A stretch of 64,000 nucleotides of DNA, from the NCBI RefSeq assembly GCF_036924595.1, contig NZ_JAZHRV010000001.1, forward strand, positions 6,847,501 through 6,911,500. Direction: 5' to 3'. Source of the DNA: Bradyrhizobium algeriense (GTDB taxonomy: Bacteria > Pseudomonadota > Alphaproteobacteria > Rhizobiales > Xanthobacteraceae). The notes under the pieces were generated by a model, which was not told the origin of the DNA, made no database searches, and was given only the letters and a program-made list of their open reading frames with translations. Both the position numbers and the translations under genes were made by a program. Shown one piece after another: positions 26,441-35,217 of the stretch; positions within the stretch are counted from its first letter, which is position 1; each line of letters starts with the position of its first letter.

Positions 26441-26908
26441 TTAGGTTTCGACCAATTCCCGGCTAAGCACCGTCCGCCAGGCGCTCGGATCCGTGCTCGC
26501 CTCCGGGCCGACGTCGTAGGATTCATACAGGCCATCCGCGGTTCTGTGTCCGGCCGCCTTGATCGTCCCCATGAATTCGCCCCAGGCGCTGCCGAGGCCT
26601 TCGTAGCCGCCATGATAGGTAGTCTGGACGATCTTCATGGCGGACCACTGCCCTGGTTTCACGCGATTTACCGGCGCGACGGGCGTGGCGACCGGCAGGC
26701 ATATCTCGAAATCGAAAACCTCACCGGGATTGCGGAGGTGGTGGGTGAACCAAGGACCGACGATCGCAACGTTCTGCACGGTGACGACGGCCTTTAGTTC
26801 AGCAAGGCCGGGTCCCATGACCTTGTGAATGTCTTCGCGCGGAACCTTGATCGGAATCGAGGCCGTGAGCAGCGGCTTAGTTTGAAGGACGCGAAGCGGT
26901 TCGATCAC
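26441..26908 (-). CDS. GyrI-like effector-binding domain protein
   Basis: 155 residues of the GyrI-like/AraC effector-binding fold (SOUL-type): PLLTASIPIKVPREDIHKVMG, FDFEICLPVATPV, VNRVKPGQWSAMKIVQTTYH, and GEFMGTIKAAGH near the end. It has no DNA-binding domain, so it is a stand-alone small-molecule binder or hydrolase-like protein. GTG 26908 follows GGGAGA and is preferred over extending 64 codons upstream into a region with no coding character. It lies 100 bases downstream of the SRPBCC gene on the same strand, probably as the third gene of the arsR operon. Confidence 0.82.
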   Translation of the reverse strand: MIEPLRVLQTKPLLTASIPIKVPREDIHKVMGPGLAELKAVVTVQNVAIVGPWFTHHLRNPGEVFDFEICLPVATPVAPVNRVKPGQWSAMKIVQTTYHGGYEGLGSAWGEFMGTIKAAGHRTADGLYESYDVGPEASTDPSAWRTVLSRELVET

Positions 26909-27008
26909 GGCTGGTCTCCCGATTTGAGGTGTTGGTGAAACGAGCGTCCTCGCGCGTTTCACTCGGCTGACGTAAAGCCCGGTGCATGCGTCGCTGATGG
27001 GACACTGC

Positions 27009-27479
27009 TTATGATTTGAGTGTTGTCTCAAGTCGCGCGTAGCTCGCTTCCATTCCGTGCTCCATGCCGGTCGACAGCATGGCCGCCCTCGTCGCGGCAT
27101 CGGGCAAGGTCATCCGCATGGTCATCAAGGTACCGGTCCCGTCCGGCGCAAAGGTCGTTTCAACGTGGTTGTCCGGCGTGGCATCCGGCATGTGCATCCG
27201 CTCGACATGAACGAGCCGGCTGAATGGCACCAGTTCGAGATACTCACCGGTCAGATAAAATCCACCGCCTTCGCCGTTCGTCCACTCGTAGCGGATCTTG
27301 CCGCCCGGTCGCGCCTCGTTGATGCAAACCGGCATCGTCCAGCCGTCCGGACCGAGCAGCCATTTCTGAATCAGCGCCGGCTCGGTATGCGCGCGATACA
27401 CCGCTTCCGGCGCGGCGGCGAAGCGCCTGCTAACAACGACATGGCGGTCGCCTTCGGTCTTCAGCGTCATCTTGCTCAT
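27009..27479 (-). CDS. SRPBCC/AHSA1-family protein
   Basis: 156 residues of the START-like SRPBCC fold (AHSA1/Aha1 group). RRFAAAPEAVYRAHTEPALI is the first strand and helix. WLLGPDGWTMPVC and GTLMTMRMTLPDAATRAAML follow, with a C-terminal helix ending ASYARLETTLKS. These proteins bind hydrophobic ligands in a deep cavity and are frequently paired with an ArsR regulator, as here. The ligand is unknown. It begins 12 bases after the arsR stop. Confidence 0.9.
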   Translation of the reverse strand: MSKMTLKTEGDRHVVVSRRFAAAPEAVYRAHTEPALIQKWLLGPDGWTMPVCINEARPGGKIRYEWTNGEGGGFYLTGEYLELVPFSRLVHVERMHMPDATPDNHVETTFAPDGTGTLMTMRMTLPDAATRAAMLSTGMEHGMEASYARLETTLKS

Positions 27480-27491
27480 AGGGTTTGCCTT

Positions 27492-27815
27492 TCACTCTTC
27501 GGTTTTCATGGCGGCCAGAACGTCGTCGAGCCGGTTGTAATTCGCGGACAGGGCTTGCCGGAGCATCGCAAGCCATTGGTCGATCTCGTTGACGGCTGCC
27601 GGCGCCAGCCGGCACGGCCGCTTGGTGCCTTCGACGCGGCGGATAATCAGCCCTGCACCCTCGAGAACCTTGAGATGGCGGGAGATGGCGGGCTGCGTCA
27701 TCTCGAACGGCTCGACCAGTTCCATGACGGTGGCCTCACCCAACGCGAGGCGTGCCAGAATCGCCCGGCGTGTCGGGTCGGCCAGCGCGGAAAAGGCGGC
27801 ATCGAGGTTTGACAT
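27492..27815 (-). CDS. ArsR-family transcriptional regulator
   Basis: 107 residues of a winged-helix repressor. AFSALADPTRRAILARLALG is the family start, EMTQPAISRHLKVLEGAGLI is the helix-turn-helix, and RRVEGTKRPCRL is the wing. The only cysteine is in the wing, so the ELCVCDL-type metal site is absent and it is probably not a metal sensor. It belongs to the ArsR subgroup paired with SRPBCC proteins. A perfect dyad operator lies 12 bases upstream of its start. Confidence 0.93.
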   Translation of the reverse strand: MSNLDAAFSALADPTRRAILARLALGEATVMELVEPFEMTQPAISRHLKVLEGAGLIIRRVEGTKRPCRLAPAAVNEIDQWLAMLRQALSANYNRLDDVLAAMKTEE

Positions 27816-27827
27816 TGTACATCTCAG

Positions 27828-27861
27828 ATCAGTTATATAACAGATATATTATATAACTGAT
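27828..27861. promoter_or_regulatory. Perfect dyad operator for the ArsR-type regulator
   Basis: ATCAGTTATATAA (27828-27840) and TTATATAACTGAT (27849-27861) are exact inverted repeats separated by CAGATATA. The site lies just upstream of the arsR-type start codon in a strongly AT-rich island within GC-rich DNA. It fits the 13-base half-sites expected for an ArsR dimer overlapping the promoter. Confidence 0.82.
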
Positions 27862-28008
27862 ATCTTATTGTCAAGCCCATGCGACGACGGTCCCCCGCTC
27901 GCGCCGGACGCGCGCGGAAGAGCGATGCTCAGATGCAATCGGCGATGCGCGCATCGAGCGCGAAGATGCCTTGATAGATTTCCGGATAAGGCAGCAACCG
28001 AAATCGCG

Positions 28009-28938
28009 TTAGGCCGGTGGCCTGCCCTGCTTGGCTTGCAGGCTCAACCACATGCCGCCGAGCGACAGCGCGCCACCGATCAGATGAATCACGGTCGGCG
28101 CCTCGCCGAGAAAGAGGATCGACAGCACCGCGCTGACGATCGGCCCGAGATAGAGGCTCAGCGAAGTCGACACTGCACCGAATTTCGAGCCGAGATAGGC
28201 ATAGGCCGAATAGGCAAATAGGCCTGGGACCAATCCTGCGAAGAGATAGACCAGCGCCGCACGCCCGCTGAAGGCGGCGGCAGGCGCGGACCACATTTCA
28301 TGGATCGCGAAAGGCAGCGAGAACAGCGCACCTGCTGCCGCGAACAGGCCGATCCGCGCCAGAAAGCTCACACCGCTGCCGACACGGTTCTGCAGCAGGG
28401 TGTATCCCGCCCAACCTAGCATCGCCAGCAATGCGAGCAGATCCCCGGTCACCACGCCTCCCCCGACGGCGGCTTGTCCCCTTGTGATGATCAACGCCGC
28501 GCCCGCCAGCGAGAGCAGCATGCCGATGATCTGGCTTCGATGGATGGTTTCCTGGCCCGACACGAAAGAAAACAGCAGCACCACGAGCGGCGCGAGCGCC
28601 ATGATCAGCGCCAGATTGATCGCCGAGGTCGTAACACCGGCGACATAGACCGGGCCGCCGCAGACGAACATGCCGAGGAAACCAGCCAGAACGATGCCGG
28701 GCGTCTGGCCGTTCAACACGCCGGGCTTTTCGCGCAACGCCATCATGACGGCCGGCAGCAGGCCGAGCGCCACGATGCCCCAGCGGAAGAAGGCGATCGA
28801 AAATGGCGGAACGCTCCCGGCAACGCCACGCGCCAGGATCATGTTCGAGACCTGGGCGGTGGCAACCAGCAGAAAGCCGAGCAGTCCCAGCACCTCGCGT
28901 GCTCTGCTGGCGGCTTCCTTGGGTTCGATCATGTTCAA
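28009..28938 (-). CDS. EamA-family (DMT superfamily) transporter
   Basis: 309 residues, ten membrane helices in two EamA repeats. The second repeat ends FGAVSTSLSLYLGPIVSAVLSILFLGE. It starts 46 bases after the tannase-family stop on the same strand, so it may be the last gene of the aromatic-catabolism operon. It would then be an exporter of an intermediate or an unrelated metabolite. The substrate cannot be assigned from sequence. It shares only family-level similarity with the EamA protein at 21572-22510. Confidence 0.88.
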   Translation of the reverse strand: MNMIEPKEAASRAREVLGLLGFLLVATAQVSNMILARGVAGSVPPFSIAFFRWGIVALGLLPAVMMALREKPGVLNGQTPGIVLAGFLGMFVCGGPVYVAGVTTSAINLALIMALAPLVVLLFSFVSGQETIHRSQIIGMLLSLAGAALIITRGQAAVGGGVVTGDLLALLAMLGWAGYTLLQNRVGSGVSFLARIGLFAAAGALFSLPFAIHEMWSAPAAAFSGRAALVYLFAGLVPGLFAYSAYAYLGSKFGAVSTSLSLYLGPIVSAVLSILFLGEAPTVIHLIGGALSLGGMWLSLQAKQGRPPA

Positions 28939-28984
28939 TCCGGTGCTGGCACTCCCGCCGACGATACGATCTTATCCCGCCGGC

Positions 28985-30814
28985 TTACCGGCAGCTATAG
29001 CTCGAAGCCTGCTTTGCATCCCCGTTGCCGTTCCACGTCGTCCGCAGCGGATAGACGCAGACGGGATAGCTGACGCTGTTGTCGCGCGACGTCAGCATGA
29101 CTTCACCGGGCGCCGTGCCCTTCTCGACCCAATCCACCAGTGCCGTGAAGAACTGGTCCTGTTCGCGCGTCGGCGTCTGGTTGGTGTTGCCAGGCAGTTT
29201 CGGCAGCGGCACAGTGTCGTTCTTGCCGCCAACTGTGTAGGCCCGGCCCTGCGAGGAGTGCGCTGAACCTGGCAGGAGGTACATCCGCATGAACTTCTGC
29301 ACCTCGGCGTGCCCGCCCATCGCCGCCGCCACGCGCTCGTGATAATTGATGTTGCCGGCCGGCGGGATCGCATCGTCGACCAGGCCGCTGTAAACGACGA
29401 CCTTGCGGCCGAGATCGCGCAGCTTCCCGAGATCGGCCTTGTCCGTGATGAGGTCGCTGAACAGCGTCGGCTGCAATGCGACGCCCTTGTTCACGGCGTC
29501 GGCGAGCCCGGCGTAATCGAGTTCACGCCATTTGTTGCGCACGTCAGACGAACCATTTGCGATCGGATCGCTCGATGAGGTGCTGGAGTCGGGGGCATAG
29601 CTGACGTCCTGCAACGCCAACGCGACGCCGAGGGAAGCGGCATTCGTGATTTGAGTGCCGATGGCGGTGCCCTTGGTGAAGGTCCACCAGAGCTGGTTCT
29701 TGCCGAGCGATTTGCCGGATCGCGCGTCGGGGCTCTGCGCGGCTTCAAAGCTTCCATCGCTGGTGGCGCCGAACCAGATTCGGTTCAGCGCATTCGCCTC
29801 CTTCAAATTCATGCAGGTTGCCGAGTCGTTATTCTTGCCGGATACGCCTTCGCCGGCCACGCCTGCACACAATATGTCGGCATCGCGCGCCGGATTGTAA
29901 TCGCAGGTGAAGGGATCGAGCAGGAAACCGAGGCCCGTTTTGTCGCAGACGGCGACCGCGCGCTTGCTGGCGGCAGCGACCCTGGTGGCGAAGGCTGCAG
30001 CCTCCGGCTTGTTCGCCGCGGTGAAGCCGAGTTCGGTCTTCATCACGATCTGCGGATACAGTCCCGCCGTGCCGAACTTCGCGATGTTCAGCGCCGGCTG
30101 GGCGATCATGTAGCCGTCGTAGAGTTCCGGATATTCCTGCGCGATCTTCATGCCCTGCCGGCCGCCCTGCGAATGGCCGTCATAGTAGGTGTATTTCGGC
30201 GCCTTGCCGTAATAGAGGCTGACCAGCGCCTTGGTCTTGACGGCCTGCTCCACCATGGCGCGCACCGAGAAGTCGCGAAGCGACTCGGCATTGACCTTGC
30301 CGTCCGAGAGAAACGTGAACGAGCCATCCTGGTACCAGGGCTGTCCTGCGTCCGTGGTGCCCGAGGCATATCCGATGTTGGCGTTGACGATGGCCGGGAC
30401 CTTGCTGCCGACCTTGTCCGCATGGCGATGACCGCCGCCAACCCATCCGCCGCCGCCATAGTTGCGGATGCGCTCGTTCCAGTTGGCCTGCGTCGGCAGC
30501 CAGACCTCGATGCCGATGCCTTCCGAATAGGAGCGCGCGTTCTTATCCTTCTCTGCCGTGGCGCCGGGACCGACCAGCAATTTCACGAGGCACAGATCGG
30601 CCGCCGCCGTGACGGGCTGTTGCGCATCGGGCGCCTTCAGCTCCTCGCCCTTTTTCACCAGCCGAACCGCGACAACCTTTGTGTCGGCGTCGGGACGAAA
30701 GGCCGTCTTGATGCCGTCATCGCAGGGAAGCGTATCGGCCACCGCCGGTGTCAGGTAACAGCACGTTGCAAGCAGCAATACCGCGCGAATACGCCTCCCG
30801 TTCATGATCGACAT
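28985..30814 (-). CDS. Tannase/feruloyl esterase family protein
   Basis: 609 residues with a signal peptide (about 1-27, VLLLATCCYLTPAVA). It has the large alpha/beta hydrolase of the tannase family (PF07519 type). The nucleophile elbow is GHSQGGRQGMKIA. The Asp is likely in GLVDDAIPP and the His in LPGSAHSSQG. In characterised members the catalytic Ser and His are each next to a Cys, forming the CS-D-HC disulfide motif. Here the corresponding positions are HS and HS, so both cysteines are absent. It should release phenolic acids or quinate from plant esters in the periplasm, feeding the quiC and pca genes. It begins 44 bases after quiC. Confidence 0.88.
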   Translation of the reverse strand: MSIMNGRRIRAVLLLATCCYLTPAVADTLPCDDGIKTAFRPDADTKVVAVRLVKKGEELKAPDAQQPVTAAADLCLVKLLVGPGATAEKDKNARSYSEGIGIEVWLPTQANWNERIRNYGGGGWVGGGHRHADKVGSKVPAIVNANIGYASGTTDAGQPWYQDGSFTFLSDGKVNAESLRDFSVRAMVEQAVKTKALVSLYYGKAPKYTYYDGHSQGGRQGMKIAQEYPELYDGYMIAQPALNIAKFGTAGLYPQIVMKTELGFTAANKPEAAAFATRVAAASKRAVAVCDKTGLGFLLDPFTCDYNPARDADILCAGVAGEGVSGKNNDSATCMNLKEANALNRIWFGATSDGSFEAAQSPDARSGKSLGKNQLWWTFTKGTAIGTQITNAASLGVALALQDVSYAPDSSTSSSDPIANGSSDVRNKWRELDYAGLADAVNKGVALQPTLFSDLITDKADLGKLRDLGRKVVVYSGLVDDAIPPAGNINYHERVAAAMGGHAEVQKFMRMYLLPGSAHSSQGRAYTVGGKNDTVPLPKLPGNTNQTPTREQDQFFTALVDWVEKGTAPGEVMLTSRDNSVSYPVCVYPLRTTWNGNGDAKQASSYSCR

Positions 30815-30858
30815 CGTCTCGCTTCCCTTTCAGTCTTCTTGCTTTGCATTCCGAATGG

Positions 30859-32730
30859 TCATGCCTTGGGCATGGTCAGCGGCCGCGATTCCCGGGTCTG
30901 GGCCGCCAGCCTGATCGCGGCGTTGGCAGCGCCGAAGCCGTGATAGTCACGCCGCTCGACGATCTCGAAGAAGAACCGCTCGTCGAAGGCGTGGGTATAG
31001 ACCTGGAAGAATTCGCCATCGCCTTCGCGGTCGTAGAGAATTTGGTTGTCGCGAAGCGCTGTCATGGTCGCGGCGTCGAGGCCGTATTTGGCGTCGATGT
31101 CGTCGTAGTAGTTATCGGGGATCTTCAGGAAGTCCGCCCCGCGCGAGCGCATGTCGGCGACCGCAGCGAAGATATCGCGGCAGGAGAACGCGACGTGCTG
31201 CACGCCGGACCCGAAGAATTCGTGGATGAAACGGGCCGACAGCGTGCGGGTGGCGGATGAGCCGTTGAGCACCACGCGCAGGCTCTGATTTCCGTTGATC
31301 AGTGCCTGGCTCTGCACCAGGCCGACCGGGTCCGCGATCTCCATCTGCGGCAGGCGCTCCAGATCGAGAATGCCGGTATAGAACAACAGCCACGACAGCA
31401 TCTCGTCATAGGGCATCGACTGCGAGATATGGTCGACGGCATCGAGCTGGTCGCCAGCCGCGTCGCTGCGCAGCGGCTCGAAATCGAGGTCCCAGTTCTT
31501 GCCGGCCCCCTCCAGGAAATACAGCAGGCTACCGCCGACGCCGCGGATCGCCGGAATCTCGAGTTCGCCCGGCCCGACCGGCTGATAGAAGGTCCGCGCC
31601 TGCAAAGCTTCCGCGCGCGCCATGGTGCTAGCGGCATCATCGACATCAACGGCGATGGCGCAAACGCCGGGGCCGTGCGCGACAAAGTGCGAATGAGCAA
31701 AACCGTCCGGCTCGCAATTGATCACGAGATCAATATGGCCCTGCGACCAACGTTCGACATCCTTGCTGCGATGAGCGCCGGTCTTGCGAAAACCGAGCTG
31801 GCCGAACAGCGCGGCGAGGTCACGGGCCTTCTCTTCACTGACGGCGAACTCGATGAAGCCGACGCCGCGGCTGCAAGCCTTCGGCTGCAGCGGCATCGCA
31901 GGAACTCCGGACGCGGCGCCGCAGACGTCATCCTCGAGCAGAATCAGGGAGCGCAGCCCGTCGGTCGCGGTGCGGACCGCGGAGCCGGCGCGAAACTGGT
32001 CGTTGAAGATTTCCAGCGACAGCGGCCCCGCATAGCCGGTGGCGAGCACGGCTTTCACGAACGTCGCAACCGGCAGATCGCCCTGTCCCGGGAAGCAGCG
32101 GAAGTGCCGGCTCCAGGACAGTACGTCGAGGCCGAGCTTTGGTGCGTCGGCCAATTGCACCAGAAAAATCTTGTCGGCTGGAATCGACTGAATCGGCAGC
32201 GTCGGAAACGACGGCGCCAGCGCATGAAAGCTGTCGAGAATAACACCGATCGATTTATGATCCGCGCGGCGCACGATCTCCCAGGCATCGCGGTAGTCGT
32301 TAACGTGACGCCCCCAGGCGAGCGCCTCATAACCAACGCGCAGGCCTCGCGTGGCGGCGCGTTCGCCCAGTTCGCGGAAATCGGCGGCCGCACGGTCGAT
32401 ACCGCCGAGCGAGGCCGGCGAGATATTGCTGCAGATCAGCATCAAATCGGTCTGCAGTTCCTGCATCAGGTCGAACTTGCGCTCGGCGCGCGCAAAGTTG
32501 CGGGTGCGCTGCGGCTCCGGCATGCCCTCGAAGTCGCGGAATGGCTGAAAGGCGCAGATCGAAAGCCCGAGATCTCGGCACATCTGGCCGACGTCGCGCG
32601 GGCTGCCGCTGAACGACAGCAAATCGTTCTCGAAGATCTCTACGGCGTCGAAGCCAGCCGCTGCGATGGCGCGCAGCTTCTCGTCGAGTGCGCCGCTGAG
32701 CGAAACGGTGGCAATCGAGCGCTTGTTCAT
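30859..32730 (-). CDS. quiC: 3-dehydroshikimate dehydratase, TIM-barrel/HPPD-like fusion
   Basis: 623 residues in two parts. Residues 1-280 are a xylose-isomerase-like TIM barrel (AAAGFDAVEIFENDLLSF at the start; metal-ligand Glu in PLSLEIFND), the 3-dehydroshikimate dehydratase catalytic domain. Residues about 290-600 resemble 4-hydroxyphenylpyruvate dioxygenase (two VOC modules, with HVAFSCRDIFAAV and the C-terminal ERFFFEIVERRDYHGFGAAN). This fused architecture is that of the QuiC1 group of proteobacteria, and converts 3-dehydroshikimate to protocatechuate. Annotation pipelines often call it HPPD by mistake. Its ATG overlaps the livF stop (ATGA), showing coupling to the transporter. Confidence 0.9.
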   Translation of the reverse strand: MNKRSIATVSLSGALDEKLRAIAAAGFDAVEIFENDLLSFSGSPRDVGQMCRDLGLSICAFQPFRDFEGMPEPQRTRNFARAERKFDLMQELQTDLMLICSNISPASLGGIDRAAADFRELGERAATRGLRVGYEALAWGRHVNDYRDAWEIVRRADHKSIGVILDSFHALAPSFPTLPIQSIPADKIFLVQLADAPKLGLDVLSWSRHFRCFPGQGDLPVATFVKAVLATGYAGPLSLEIFNDQFRAGSAVRTATDGLRSLILLEDDVCGAASGVPAMPLQPKACSRGVGFIEFAVSEEKARDLAALFGQLGFRKTGAHRSKDVERWSQGHIDLVINCEPDGFAHSHFVAHGPGVCAIAVDVDDAASTMARAEALQARTFYQPVGPGELEIPAIRGVGGSLLYFLEGAGKNWDLDFEPLRSDAAGDQLDAVDHISQSMPYDEMLSWLLFYTGILDLERLPQMEIADPVGLVQSQALINGNQSLRVVLNGSSATRTLSARFIHEFFGSGVQHVAFSCRDIFAAVADMRSRGADFLKIPDNYYDDIDAKYGLDAATMTALRDNQILYDREGDGEFFQVYTHAFDERFFFEIVERRDYHGFGAANAAIRLAAQTRESRPLTMPKA

Positions 32731-33467
32731 GCGGCCGTCTCCGTCATGGCGCCACCCAGGAACAATTGCCCGATGCGGGGATCGTTCAGCACACGCTGCG
32801 CGGTGTCGACAAGCCGGGTCTGGCCGAGCTCGAGCACGATGCCGTAGTCGGAAATCTCCAGCGCAGAGCGGGCATTCTGTTCGATCATCAGGATCGACAC
32901 GCCACGGTCGCGCAATTCCTTCAGAATGTTGAAGGTCTGCTGCACCATCAGCGGCGAGAGCCCGATCGACGGCTCGTCGATCAGTACCAGTTGCGGATTG
33001 AGCAGGAGCCCGCGGGCGACTTCGAGCTGCTTCTGCTCGCCGCCCGACAGGGTGGAGGCCTGCTGAGTCGCCCTTCTGCGCAGCACCGGGAATTTATCCA
33101 GCGCCGCCTCGATCCGATCAGGCAGGTCGGTGATGTCGCGCCCCGCAACGACGGCGCCGAGCTGGATGTTGTCGCGCACGGACAGTTCGGGGAAGATATT
33201 GCGTCCCTGCGGCACGTAGCAGATGCCTGACGTGAGCAATTCGCGCGGGCTCAGGCCGGTGACGTCACGTCCTTTGAATACGACCCTGCCTTCGCGCAGC
33301 TTCAACAGGCCGAAGATCGCCTTGAACACGGTGGATTTTCCGGCACCGTTCGGCCCGATCACGGTGGTGATGGAGCCCGCGGGCACCGAGAAGCTGGTGC
33401 CGTTGAGGATCGTCATCTTGCCGTAGCCGCCGACGAGACCTTGAACCTCGAGGATAGGGTCGCTCAT
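32727..33467 (-). CDS. livF: ABC transporter ATP-binding protein, LivF type
   Basis: 246 residues. Walker A is GPNGAGKST, the signature is LSGGEQKQLE and Walker B is LVLIDEPSIGLSP, followed by the LivF-typical EQNARSALEISDYG. It is one of two ATPases of a branched-chain-amino-acid-type (HAAT) importer. AGAGGA precedes ATG 33467, 12 bases after livG. The overlap of its stop with the quiC start suggests the transporter imports a hydroaromatic or aromatic acid such as quinate, shikimate or protocatechuate instead of amino acids. Confidence 0.95.
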   Translation of the reverse strand: MSDPILEVQGLVGGYGKMTILNGTSFSVPAGSITTVIGPNGAGKSTVFKAIFGLLKLREGRVVFKGRDVTGLSPRELLTSGICYVPQGRNIFPELSVRDNIQLGAVVAGRDITDLPDRIEAALDKFPVLRRRATQQASTLSGGEQKQLEVARGLLLNPQLVLIDEPSIGLSPLMVQQTFNILKELRDRGVSILMIEQNARSALEISDYGIVLELGQTRLVDTAQRVLNDPRIGQLFLGGAMTETAA

Positions 33468-33478
33468 GGGCTGTTCCT

Positions 33479-34222
33479 CTAGTGGCCGAGATAGGCTTCG
33501 ATGACGGCGGGATTGGCGCGCACTTCAGCCGGCGTGCCCATCGCCAGCAGCTTGCCTTCCGCCATCACCATGACGCGCGTGCACAGCGACATCACGAATT
33601 CCATGTTGTGCTCGATCACCACAAAGGTGGCGCGCTTCTCGCGGTTGATCGCGGCCAGCCGCTCCTTGAGATCGCCGAGCATGGTGAGGTTGACGCCACC
33701 GGCAGGCTCGTCGAGCAGCACCAGCCGCGGCCCGCCCATGAACGCCATCGCGGCATCGAGCAGCTTTTGCTGGCCGTAGGACAGGCCGCCCGCGGCTTCG
33801 GTCGCGAGATGATCGAGCTTGAAGAAGCCGATCATCTGGTCGGCCGCCGACGTCAATCCGGCGTCGGAGGGACCGAGCAGCCGCGACATCATGTTGCCCT
33901 GATGCTCCTGGCCGGCGAGGATCAGGTTCTCCCGCACCGACAGTTTTGGAAACACCTGCAGAAGCTGGAAGGTGCGGCTGACGCCCAGACGATTCAGCTC
34001 GGATGGCCGCAAGCCGGTGACGACCTTGCCGTCGACCTTGACCTCGCCACCGGTCGGCGTGAGCTGGCCGAGGATGCAGTTAAAGAGCGTGGACTTGCCG
34101 CAGCCGTTCGGGCCGATCAGGCCGAGGATCTCGCCCTCCTGCACGTCGAAGCTGACGCCGTCGACGGCCTTGATGCCGCCAAAGCTCTTCTTGATGTCGC
34201 TGACTTCGAGGACCGCGGTCAT
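33479..34222 (-). CDS. livG: ABC transporter ATP-binding protein, LivG type
   Basis: 247 residues. Walker A is GPNGCGKST, with the unusual Cys in the loop. The signature is LSYGQQKLLD, as in LivG proteins, and Walker B is LVLLDEPAGGVN, followed by VIEHNMEFVMSLC. ATG 34222 overlaps the livM stop as ATGA, which fixes the start; a much longer in-frame extension upstream is only open frame antisense to nothing real and overlaps livM. Confidence 0.95.
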   Translation of the reverse strand: MTAVLEVSDIKKSFGGIKAVDGVSFDVQEGEILGLIGPNGCGKSTLFNCILGQLTPTGGEVKVDGKVVTGLRPSELNRLGVSRTFQLLQVFPKLSVRENLILAGQEHQGNMMSRLLGPSDAGLTSAADQMIGFFKLDHLATEAAGGLSYGQQKLLDAAMAFMGGPRLVLLDEPAGGVNLTMLGDLKERLAAINREKRATFVVIEHNMEFVMSLCTRVMVMAEGKLLAMGTPAEVRANPAVIEAYLGH

Positions 34223-35217
34223 GGCGCCGTCTCCAGCCGGGATTTGGCGACCGCGCGCAGGGCGGAAGCCGCCTTGGTGCGGCGCTCGACCAAATAGCGA
34301 TCGAGAATGCCGAGGATGCCGGTCGGCGAATAGATCAGCAGCAGCATCACGGCAACCGCATAGAGCATCAAATAGTAGCCCTGCGTGAAGCGCAGCCACT
34401 CGGGCAGCAGCACCGCGATCATCGCGCCGAGGAATGGGCCGAAGAAGAATCCGGAACCGCCGACGATCACCATCATTAGAAGATCGAGCGAGAGCGAGAG
34501 GTTGAACGGAACCGGGTCGATATATTGCGTCAGCGGCGCATAGAGCGTGCCGGCGACACCGCCGAGCGCCGATCCGATCGCAAACGCCATCAGCGTATAA
34601 CGCCGGGTGTCGATGCCGAGCGACAGCGCCCGCACCGGATTTTCGCGCAACGCCACGAAGGCGCGGCCCCAGGGCGAGCGGATCAACCACCACATCGCCA
34701 ATGATACGAGCGCAAGCGAGCCGAGGCAGAAATAATAAAACGGCAGCGGCCGGTTGGTGGCAAAGCCCATGACGTTCGGCCGCGGAATGTTGGAGATGCC
34801 GTAGATGCCCTTGGTGAGCCAGTCCTCGTTACGGAACACCAGGAAGGCGAGCGTCGAGAACGCCAGTGTCACGAACGCGAGATAGTGATGCTGCACGCGC
34901 AGCGCCGGATATCCCAGGATCCAACCGATCGCGAAGCACAGCACGATGGCGACGCCAAGCGCCGCAATCAGCGGCATGCCCTGCGTAGTCATGATCGCCG
35001 CCGCATAGGCGCCGATGCCGACAAATGCGCCCTGCGCCAGCGAGACCTGTCCTGCGTATCCCAGTGTCAGGTTGAGGCCCATCGCGGCGATCGTCATCAC
35101 CGCCCACTGGCTCAGGATATAGAGGCCATAGCGGTTGAAATTCATCGGCACGATAATCAGCGCCGCGATGACGGCGACGCCGAGCGCAATGCGCAGATAT
35201 TTCCCCGTTGCGGTCAT
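34219..35217 (-). CDS. livM: ABC transporter permease, LivM type
   Basis: 332 residues with about nine or ten membrane helices. The LivM hallmark NLTLGYAGQVSLAQGAFVGI is near residue 45, and the cytoplasmic coupling segment SPWGRAFVALRENPVRALSLGI is in the middle. It forms the heterodimeric channel with LivH. Both ends overlap neighbours by four bases (livH stop, livG start), a tightly coupled operon. Confidence 0.95.
   Translation of the reverse strand: MTATGKYLRIALGVAVIAALIIVPMNFNRYGLYILSQWAVMTIAAMGLNLTLGYAGQVSLAQGAFVGIGAYAAAIMTTQGMPLIAALGVAIVLCFAIGWILGYPALRVQHHYLAFVTLAFSTLAFLVFRNEDWLTKGIYGISNIPRPNVMGFATNRPLPFYYFCLGSLALVSLAMWWLIRSPWGRAFVALRENPVRALSLGIDTRRYTLMAFAIGSALGGVAGTLYAPLTQYIDPVPFNLSLSLDLLMMVIVGGSGFFFGPFLGAMIAVLLPEWLRFTQGYYLMLYAVAVMLLLIYSPTGILGILDRYLVERRTKAASALRAVAKSRLETAP

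Noticed and set aside
30859..32730. Annotation as 4-hydroxyphenylpyruvate dioxygenase
   Set aside because: The HPPD-like part is only the C-terminal half. The N-terminal TIM barrel and the pca/aroE context fit the QuiC dehydratase fusion.
33479..34693. Longer version of livG with 157 extra N-terminal residues
   Set aside because: The extension is inside livM and has no ABC-protein character. The ATGA overlap at 34219-34222 fixes the start.
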